From IMG/VR virus record IMGVR_UViG_3300025764_000004, positions 1 to 64,000 of that record: a DNA stretch of 64,000 bases. One strand, given 5' to 3'. This document shows, piece after piece, positions 57,252 to 64,000 of the stretch (its first letter is position 1; the number at the start of each line of letters is the position of its first letter). The DNA is from a virus. The notes beneath the pieces were generated by a model. That model searched no databases. It was not told the DNA's origin and saw nothing but the letters and a program-made list of their open reading frames with translations. The translations under genes and the position numbers were made by a program.

Positions 57252-58658
57252 TTATTCTACTCCCGGAGGTAAAAGTTTTTCTTCTGTATCAGAACGATTT
57301 GTCTGAAAAGAACGGTTGTTACCGTTTAAAGAATAATCCACCTCTTCTGGTTTCTCAACAGACTTAAATACTCTTTCAAGCATTTCTTCGTCCATAGCAT
57401 TTAGAACCTCAATAGACCAGATGTCTTTTGTGTTCTTTTGAATTGCTCCAGCCATGTCAGCTTTTTTCTTTGCTAACATTTTTTTGCCGAAATCTAATGC
57501 GGCTTGATCTTCTGGTGTGAGTTTATTTACCTCAACCATTTTTTCAACTTCAACGGTTGTTGGAACCATTTTATCAAGAATTACTTCTGATAATGTTTCC
57601 AACATTTCCCGATCAGTTTCTGCATAGCCTGCTGCCGTATTGGCAATCAAAGCATCTACTTTCTTTTTTACGCACGGAGTGCATACATCGGCCATAATGT
57701 TTATTTTTAAATTGTTATTAATGTTATTTACAATCACATAATTGACTTGTCTTTCGACTTCAACGGGATCCCCTACTAATTCAGCTTCACCAGAAGTTAC
57801 ATTGAATTGATAGTTCTGTTTATAATACTTACAACCGTCTTTTGATTCATTTTCATAAATCAAATAATTGTCATAAGCTTCTACCAGATAATTGTAATCA
57901 TTACTGATAGCAATACCTCCAGACAAATCTGGATTCTTAGTTCTTACAAGATCACGAAGTTCATTTAATTTCTCTTCTAATCCTGTCTCGGAATTGTCTA
58001 CAATGGTCAGAACTGAGAATCCTAATTCTTTCAGATCCTGGATTTGTTTAACAATGTCCACGGTTTGTTCCCCTTCCTTTTCTTTATTAACACCTAGTCC
58101 ACAACCGTCCTCCAAAGAACAAGCTCCAATGGCTCCGGGCAGGAGCGCCAAATGATCTGGTCTATGGTTTCTAGCTATTGCACTATATTTTACATCTTCA
58201 TATACACCTGGAGTTTCTTCCTCCTCTGTGAATACACCGATACTGACTTCTACTGGTTTTCTGGCGTTTACGGCACTTAAAACATCTGCGGATACTTTGC
58301 CCAGCTTTTCCTCTTCAAGCCAGACTTCAGCCATTAAACGCTTTGAATTAATGTGACTGTTATATACACGTCCTACTGTTATTGCATCAATCACTTCAGG
58401 ACTGTTTGCTGATATGGATAATCCATCTTTTGCTGGATGATTAATAACAACTGGTATCCCATTCCAGCTTTCAGGAAATTTACCAAACTCTTCAGCTAAA
58501 TGTAAAAGAGGTCCGTGGCTGCCATTTAATACACCTTCCACAATCATGACAACAGGTACAACTAAATGTTTTTTATCCTGATGAGTTTTAATCTGAACCT
58601 CATATTCAGTAATTTTTTGATTACTTTGTATTTCAAGATATTTTTTCCTTGTTTTCAT
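57252..58658 (-). CDS. DUF2213 prohead protease/scaffold
   Basis: 468 aa. The N-terminal domain (about 1-190) matches DUF2213 protease-like proteins: VVINHPAK, then VSIGVFTEEEE and NHRPDHLALLPGAIGACS. The C-terminal half is helical, Lys/Glu-rich, as in scaffolds, with a CTPCVKKK segment. It would shape the prohead and mature it. Confidence 0.8.
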   Translation of the reverse strand: MKTRKKYLEIQSNQKITEYEVQIKTHQDKKHLVVPVVMIVEGVLNGSHGPLLHLAEEFGKFPESWNGIPVVINHPAKDGLSISANSPEVIDAITVGRVYNSHINSKRLMAEVWLEEEKLGKVSADVLSAVNARKPVEVSIGVFTEEEETPGVYEDVKYSAIARNHRPDHLALLPGAIGACSLEDGCGLGVNKEKEGEQTVDIVKQIQDLKELGFSVLTIVDNSETGLEEKLNELRDLVRTKNPDLSGGIAISNDYNYLVEAYDNYLIYENESKDGCKYYKQNYQFNVTSGEAELVGDPVEVERQVNYVIVNNINNNLKINIMADVCTPCVKKKVDALIANTAAGYAETDREMLETLSEVILDKMVPTTVEVEKMVEVNKLTPEDQAALDFGKKMLAKKKADMAGAIQKNTKDIWSIEVLNAMDEEMLERVFKSVEKPEEVDYSLNGNNRSFQTNRSDTEEKLLPPGVE

Positions 58659-58661
58659 AAT

Positions 58662-59633
58662 CTATCTTTTTATTAATTTATCTACACCTACTTCAAATGG
58701 TAGAGCAATACATCTACATTGTGGATGTACAGGTATCAGATTTTCTGCCTCATCCAATGTATAAGGACTATTCCCTGCAATCCCGTCACAAACACCGCAA
58801 ACTCTATCGTCACCAGCTGTCACAACTTCTGCCTGTATAACAACACCTTCTAAAGCCCAATTCCTATATTCTTGAATCATTCCTTGGTGATGTGCTCTGA
58901 TGATTTCAGTACGAGCTAAAATTTCTGCTCGACGCATTGCTGGAATGAAACGGCCGAGTGTATCTTTTATTCCTAAATCACCTAACCCCGTTCCATTAAT
59001 TGCACTTACCATTTTCTTAGCAAGTAAAATAGGACCATCACCGTCAGCCATCCCTTGAGCAAGAATTCTGCTAATCTGAGCATCCATTGCCGTCGTTATT
59101 CCTTTTAAATCAGAATAAACTCTTGTATAAAGTAATCCCACACGGTCCATATGAAGAGGGACAAACATTGACATTCCGATACCTCCTGTAGCATCTATGC
59201 TCGGGACATTGTAGCCCGCTTTTTGAAGTTCGTATCGTGCCCGAATGACACCCCTCTTATATGAATCTGTGATATACATATTAGTCCAAGCAGACTCAAT
59301 AGCCGAGCCGAACTGATTGTATTCTTTTACCGTTAAAATTCCTTCATCTACCTGTGTTCTCAACCATTGCATAAAAGCATCCACTTTTTCTGCACTTCTT
59401 GGAAATGCAAATACAGCACGACTGACAGTATTGCTTGCAAAAGTATTTATACTTGCAAATGTCTTTATTTCTGAACCAAAACAATCTTCTGTAACAACTT
59501 TTTGATAAATTGCATGACACAAATTCACAAAACGGCTTCTTAGATCTTTCACAAACTGATTTCTTAAAGAAGTAGTTCTAGTCGGATCGTATGCCGAATA
59601 AACAGAAAAATTATATGTATTTGTTTCGTTCAT
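58662..59633 (-). CDS. MuF-like minor head protein
   Basis: 323 aa of Phage_Mu_F type: ARTEIIRAHHQGMIQEYRNW, TAGDDRVCGVCDGI and NLIPVHPQCRC (Cys/His pattern). The gene lies directly downstream of the portal gene, as in SPP1 gp7 and Mu gpF. It binds the portal in the head. Confidence 0.88.
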   Translation of the reverse strand: MNETNTYNFSVYSAYDPTRTTSLRNQFVKDLRSRFVNLCHAIYQKVVTEDCFGSEIKTFASINTFASNTVSRAVFAFPRSAEKVDAFMQWLRTQVDEGILTVKEYNQFGSAIESAWTNMYITDSYKRGVIRARYELQKAGYNVPSIDATGGIGMSMFVPLHMDRVGLLYTRVYSDLKGITTAMDAQISRILAQGMADGDGPILLAKKMVSAINGTGLGDLGIKDTLGRFIPAMRRAEILARTEIIRAHHQGMIQEYRNWALEGVVIQAEVVTAGDDRVCGVCDGIAGNSPYTLDEAENLIPVHPQCRCIALPFEVGVDKLIKR

Positions 59634-61162
59634 TATTTTGCAATTGGCTTTCTTGTTCTGGTTACTGGCTGAACACCTATAGGCTGTACTTTTGGTTGTG
59701 TTTTAGCTTTAAGGTCCGCTGCGGCTGATTTCTCTGTTGGAAACAGCCCGATTAATTGTTGTTCTTTTAATATCTCAGAATTTGCAGCTTTTTTGATTAT
59801 TGCAATTTGATTATCGTCAAAACCCATACAATATTGTAAAAATCCTTCAGGGGACACAACTGCTTCAGCCATTGGTGAAGATGTATAGTTCTTCAATGCC
59901 GTTGAACGATCTAATCCAATTTTAACCGACTCCGCTTCTGACATTGCATACAAATCAGACCAGGAGACTTTATAGGAATCACCAATTAATGCTGGCAATA
60001 TACCTAATTCAATACAACGATCAACAAACGGTCTAACAATATGTGGTTCTGCATGATCCAATCTTCTTCCTCCTACATAAGATCTCCATTCTGAAGCATC
60101 CTGATTTGAACTCAATTCTCCTCGTTCAGTTCCTGTTAAAATACGTTTTGGAATGCCTGTGACTGTTGATATCATTTGTATTTGAATATCAACATGTTGT
60201 GTAGGATCTGCAATTTGTTGAGCTAAGGCTTCATAACTGACACCTTCGTTTACTAACATTCTCCGAAGATTATGCTCATATTCGTCTATCTGCTCTTTTA
60301 AATCAGATTTCATTTGATCCGTAAGCTGATATTCTTTATCAACTTTACCTTGGAATCCAGGACGGGCACCTCTCCAAAACATCTCAGCATCACCGCCAAC
60401 AATCTTCTCTAAATCCATCAAACGGTTAAATACAACCTCAAGTTTCGGGGAACCTACCACTTCATTTTCTAAAACATCATCAATAATGTGAATTACTCGT
60501 GTATAATGAACAAATGCCTTTTCTTGTGTTGGTTGGGAGTTCATAGAACTACCAGTTGTTCCACTTTTTGTATCTGTTACTGCAATTTGGTAAATAAGAG
60601 GAAGCCCGTATCTCGGGTTCTTCGTGTTCATTTCATATTCAACAATACTGCAAGAAGCCTCCCCATAAGGTTTGACATATAATAACTTTCTCTTTCCTAC
60701 TGCCACAGGGTTCTTAAAATCTTCAGCTTTTTTAGTGTCGTCTAATCCTAGCAATAAAATACCAAACCCACCAATTCCTGAAAGACGATCTACACGTTGA
60801 AAACGTGTTTTCAATCCTAATCTATTATCAAGTTCTTTCCAAGACTTTTCTAAAGCTGTTTCTTCAGCCTCACCACTTTCCTCAAGTAATAAAGGTCCTT
60901 GCCATGTAGCTTTTGCAGGACGGTCGATTATTGCTTTGGCTATATCTTGACGAAAATAACGATCCTCATAATCTTTATATAAAAGGTTTGTTTTATAACC
61001 TAGAGCTTGATAAATATCTCGATTACCTCCATAGGATTGAGATCCCATGCCTGCAGCCAATTGAGCTCGTGCAACGATGGCAGAACTTAATGTTCTGACT
61101 TGCCGATCTACTAACGATTTTTCATTAGTTGTTAAACGTCTTACTGGAATATTTTGTTCCAT
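59633..61162 (-). CDS. portal protein (DUF1073-like)
   Basis: 509-aa portal: RAQLAAGMGSQSYGGNRDIYQ and DYEDRYFRQDIAKAIIDRPAKA (DUF1073 signature), IGGFGILLLG, and TGIPKRILTGTERGELSS near 340. It shares its stop with MuF in the typical ATGA-like overlap. It forms the dodecameric DNA-entry ring. Confidence 0.88.
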   Translation of the reverse strand: MEQNIPVRRLTTNEKSLVDRQVRTLSSAIVARAQLAAGMGSQSYGGNRDIYQALGYKTNLLYKDYEDRYFRQDIAKAIIDRPAKATWQGPLLLEESGEAEETALEKSWKELDNRLGLKTRFQRVDRLSGIGGFGILLLGLDDTKKAEDFKNPVAVGKRKLLYVKPYGEASCSIVEYEMNTKNPRYGLPLIYQIAVTDTKSGTTGSSMNSQPTQEKAFVHYTRVIHIIDDVLENEVVGSPKLEVVFNRLMDLEKIVGGDAEMFWRGARPGFQGKVDKEYQLTDQMKSDLKEQIDEYEHNLRRMLVNEGVSYEALAQQIADPTQHVDIQIQMISTVTGIPKRILTGTERGELSSNQDASEWRSYVGGRRLDHAEPHIVRPFVDRCIELGILPALIGDSYKVSWSDLYAMSEAESVKIGLDRSTALKNYTSSPMAEAVVSPEGFLQYCMGFDDNQIAIIKKAANSEILKEQQLIGLFPTEKSAAADLKAKTQPKVQPIGVQPVTRTRKPIAK

Positions 61163-61199
61163 ATCTTAATCTTTAACAATTTTTCTAATTCTATGACCA

Positions 61200-62828
61200 C
61201 TAAAATCCATAAGGAACCTCATCTTTTCCCCAGCATTTCCCTCCACCTGCTGATATTCCTTTTTTAATATAAGTTCCATATTCATAGGTTCCTATATCAG
61301 AAACACCAACCAAATGATACCCTCGATAATCAGTAGTCAAACCAACATTTACACCTGCATTAATACAGGGTGATCCTGATTGTAAATGAAAATCAGATGT
61401 AGATACAAATAAAGGATCAGTCGTAATATTATTTTGATTAGTAACATTAGTTGGCGTAATGGTTGTAAAATTAGGTGTATCCCCGTATCCATTATAATCA
61501 TATCCATTACCATAAAAATCATTGTTCTCTATTGAAACTATATCTATTGTTGATCCTGCTTTTGCTAATTCTGATTGAATAGAAGCTCTGGGAAAACCAT
61601 AAATAATATTATTCTTTATCGAAAAGTTAGTTGTAGTCCCACAACCAGGTATTACTATACCGTCTCTGTTACTTGTTGCTGTAGATGAATAATAAAGCGT
61701 ATTGTTCCAAATATTCCAATTGCTGTATATTCCGCTATTGTCTGCTGATCCAAAATGAGTAAATCTAATTCCTTTAAGGATATTATTATAAATATTAATA
61801 TTATTAAACACCTTTCCACCTGCGTGTGCATAGGTATAAATTGCGAATACATTTTGGAAATAATTATTTCTAATGACAACATCATAGCAACCTGCTTCTA
61901 ATGCAATGCCATTTTCAAAATACGCCTGTTCTGTCACAGGGCCAATATTGTTATTATGGAAATCTACGCTGTAAGCGTAAGTACCCTTTGAAAGTATGTT
62001 TAAATCAGTGTTACCAATTATTGTATTGTTAAACATTTCAAGTCCCTGCACATTCCATAATTCCACTGCAAAATCGTATGTTACATTATCATAAGGTTCT
62101 TTTGTGATTGTATTGTTGTAAATTTTACATCCTTTTAAGTAACCATTCGACCAGTATTTTATAACGTATCCATTAGTCCCCGTCGTCCTTCCAACTTGAC
62201 CCATTATATTATCGTGAATAAGCATACTGTCCTGACCGCCTATTTGTAGTTCACCACGGCCATAAGTAGCATACTTGGAGCAATTAGTTACCGTATTATT
62301 ATAAAATTCATTACCCGTAGCATAGATTGTAGGTGCCGCATTGGTTTCATCAATCCTCCCATTAAATGTCACACCCCAATCTGAAAAATCAATAAATGTA
62401 CAACCATGAATTTTGACATTGCTTCTTGCAACTATATATATACAATTAAGTCCAGTCAAATTATCGCCGTCAAACTTAAGATTTGAAATAGTTTGATTGC
62501 CATTCGTACCCTCAGATCCGGAAGTTAAACTTAATAGTGGGGCAGCTGCGTAACCTGCTTTAATAATTGTAGTTATTCCTGCACCAATAATACTGACGCC
62601 CGCAGCAAGATTACTCACGGCTGTCTCCGTAAGTGTTCCCGCACCAACATTAATAGTATGACTTCCCGATGGAACCTGTGAACAGGCATAAGCCAGAGTT
62701 AACCATGATCCTCCTGACGTGTTGGCAAGTCCATTATGTGCATTACTCCCATCTGTGCGAACATAGTAATTTGTAGCACTTGCAATAAGCGAAACAAATA
62801 AGAATAGAATTGTAAGTAATTTTTTCAT
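61200..62828 (-). CDS. right-handed beta-helix protein with Sec signal
   Basis: 542 aa. A Sec signal MKKLLTILFLFVSLIASA is followed by about 20 short repeats (N-x-F-x-N-N patterns, e.g. NNTVTNCSKYATYG) typical of right-handed parallel beta-helices. The C-terminus carries Gly/Asp. It could be a polysaccharide lyase/epimerase-like tailspike or a host-derived extracellular protein. A signal peptide is unusual in a virion protein. Confidence 0.72.
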   Translation of the reverse strand: MKKLLTILFLFVSLIASATNYYVRTDGSNAHNGLANTSGGSWLTLAYACSQVPSGSHTINVGAGTLTETAVSNLAAGVSIIGAGITTIIKAGYAAAPLLSLTSGSEGTNGNQTISNLKFDGDNLTGLNCIYIVARSNVKIHGCTFIDFSDWGVTFNGRIDETNAAPTIYATGNEFYNNTVTNCSKYATYGRGELQIGGQDSMLIHDNIMGQVGRTTGTNGYVIKYWSNGYLKGCKIYNNTITKEPYDNVTYDFAVELWNVQGLEMFNNTIIGNTDLNILSKGTYAYSVDFHNNNIGPVTEQAYFENGIALEAGCYDVVIRNNYFQNVFAIYTYAHAGGKVFNNINIYNNILKGIRFTHFGSADNSGIYSNWNIWNNTLYYSSTATSNRDGIVIPGCGTTTNFSIKNNIIYGFPRASIQSELAKAGSTIDIVSIENNDFYGNGYDYNGYGDTPNFTTITPTNVTNQNNITTDPLFVSTSDFHLQSGSPCINAGVNVGLTTDYRGYHLVGVSDIGTYEYGTYIKKGISAGGGKCWGKDEVPYGF

Positions 62829-62829
62829 A

Positions 62830-63408
62830 TTAATAGATATTAGAACCTTTTGGATTAACTACAAACATATTACCAGCTGATGTTGCAATTTTTAAATATA
62901 ATGTTGCCGATGACGTTGTGGTAAATGCAGAAATAACTGTCCATACGCCTGCTCTATAATACTCCCCTGTAATTGTGGTTCCAGTTCTTTTTAATCTCAT
63001 TTTATCTCCTACCTGTGCTGTAATTCCACTCCACTCATAAGCACCAATATTTGTACCGGTATAAGTACCATAAATATACATAGTGTACTGCCAATCACGG
63101 CCATTGAGTGTGTTGTTAAGGGATAATCCAATTACAGAATATAGGTTAGCGATAGATGATACTTCTGCTTCAATCCACCCATCCCCAGATAGCGATTTTG
63201 TTGCAACTGCGTATCCACCATACGCTGCTGATCCCCATGTTCCTGTTGGGCTTTCAATAACCCCATAAGAAACATTTGTAAAATTCAATGCCTCTAAGAC
63301 AGGTGTAGATACAGTTGCATTTTTAGCAAGCATTCGCATTGGTGTTTGTCCCTGTGAGACAAACCCAGCAAACAATAATATGATTAGAAAGTATTTGCGC
63401 ATATCCAT
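62830..63408 (-). CDS. secreted beta-sandwich-like protein, 192 aa
   Basis: Signal peptide MRKYFLIILLFAGFVSQGQ (after a possible second ATG at 63402). The mature part is Gly/Tyr/Thr-rich beta structure, reminiscent of concanavalin-like or fibre-tip domains. It overlaps the 3' end of the fibre gene. Function unknown. Confidence 0.6.
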   Translation of the reverse strand: MDMRKYFLIILLFAGFVSQGQTPMRMLAKNATVSTPVLEALNFTNVSYGVIESPTGTWGSAAYGGYAVATKSLSGDGWIEAEVSSIANLYSVIGLSLNNTLNGRDWQYTMYIYGTYTGTNIGAYEWSGITAQVGDKMRLKRTGTTITGEYYRAGVWTVISAFTTTSSATLYLKIATSAGNMFVVNPKGSNIY

Positions 63409-64000
63409 TTATTATTACCGTAAGACGAAGTTGTAGAGTATTGAAATACAACACTTAATGTTGCCGTTGTGACCGTAGTTGTAGGTAAAGCAACAGTACT
63501 CGCCACAAAAGATGTTCCCCATGTAATTGCTCTTGCTGCCGTCCCGGTTATCTCTATCTTAATAATATCTCCATCGACAGGAGTTCCAGTTAAGTTGGTC
63601 GTAAAACTTGAAATGCCCCCTGCCTGAGCAGTCAATTTATAAATATCGTAGTTGTCTGTATTGATAGTAGGAGTTGCAGATGTTGTTGTATTTCCAACCC
63701 TTGCAGTCCATCGTTTGTTTGTGAAAGTTGTTGTGGCTGTTGGTAAGCCAATTGCCGCAAACGTTGCGTTTTCCTGGGCTTTTGTACGTCGTGCCAATAA
63801 ACTATCCGGTAATGCAGTAATTGTTGATTGTGCCTGATTGTGAGCCGAAGGCGTCCTTGCATCAGACAATCTTGAATCATTACCTTGTGTAAATGTATTT
63901 GCACCTGCTCCAAATGCTCCGGCTGCTAGTACTCCTCCGGTAGTTGTAATCAACGGTAGATTAGCAGTTGTTCCTATTGCCGGGGGTACAAGATCGGCTG
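63384..64000 (-). CDS. tail fibre protein, partial
   Basis: C-terminal part of a tail fibre, open to the window edge. FTQGNDSRLSDARTPSAHN is the repeat motif common at fibre and collar regions (short SDARTP repeats), followed by Thr/Ala-rich beta structure. The start lies beyond 64000. Confidence 0.72.
   Translation of the reverse strand, partial: ADLVPPAIGTTANLPLITTTGGVLAAGAFGAGANTFTQGNDSRLSDARTPSAHNQAQSTITALPDSLLARRTKAQENATFAAIGLPTATTTFTNKRWTARVGNTTTSATPTINTDNYDIYKLTAQAGGISSFTTNLTGTPVDGDIIKIEITGTAARAITWGTSFVASTVALPTTTVTTATLSVVFQYSTTSSYGNNKWICANTF

Noticed and set aside
1-64000. CRISPR arrays, integrase, transposase or IS elements.
   Set aside because: No regular repeat-spacer array was seen, and none of the ORFs shows a tyrosine or serine recombinase or transposase motif.

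Overview
The window is most of a tailed-phage (siphovirus) genome whose host is probably a Bacteroidota bacterium. The evidence for the host is indirect. The DNA is A+T-rich. Most genes lack a Shine-Dalgarno sequence and start after an A-rich leader. Several promoter-like sites fit the Bacteroidota pattern TTG-N19-21-TAnnTTTG. The gene content (GH16 hydrolase, succinimonas-type C-lectin tail domain, many small Sec/lipoprotein genes) also fits. There is no integrase, repressor, CRISPR array or IS element. The large terminase is not in the window.

Two opposed blocks meet at a 13-bp bidirectional terminator at 36852-36884. The left block (about 0.5-36.8 kb, + strand) holds replication, recombination, nucleotide-modification and regulatory genes, tightly packed with many ATGA overlaps. 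In order: small unknown genes; SNF2-type helicase; sigma-like factor; primase; DnaD-like initiator and RecA-fold RepA-type ATPase; an RNA locus; 7-deazaguanine genes (queD, queE, folE, a QueD-fold paralogue, a radical-SAM enzyme, a GT-B glycosyltransferase, dpdA); sliding clamp; a UDG-exonuclease fusion; a polymerase A core; clamp loader; UvsY-like protein; gp32-like SSB; RecA; RuvC-like nuclease; and a Rad50/Mre11 pair whose Rad50 is split into two genes.

The right block (36.9-64 kb, - strand, read right to left) holds a tail-fibre end, two signal-peptide-bearing surface proteins, portal, MuF-type head protein, protease/scaffold, decoration protein, HK97-fold capsid, a five-function glycan-modification cassette (MptE-like, fucosyltransferase, FkbM methyltransferase, double glycosyltransferase, split sulfotransferase), head-tail connectors, tail tube, a frameshifted tail chaperone pair (slippery A AAA AAC), a 1037-aa tape measure, baseplate/tip proteins, a GH16 hydrolase, and lysis genes ending in a CHAP endolysin.

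The most striking element is at 12927-13269: a phage-borne, circularly permuted (two-piece) tmRNA. The acceptor/T-arm piece precedes the 5' piece with the tag ORF (GNDYQMKMAA-stop). Both pieces are joined by a 7-bp acceptor stem and a 7+8-bp P2 helix that I could pair by eye. It is preceded by a tRNA-like gene with an enlarged anticodon arm. The second major system is a DNA-modification operon that encodes synthesis of 7-carboxy-7-deazaguanine and a DpdA transglycosylase, but no visible QueC. It carries additional tailoring enzymes, which suggests a DNA base more elaborate than preQ0. All functions are inferred from sequence motifs; no database search was run.
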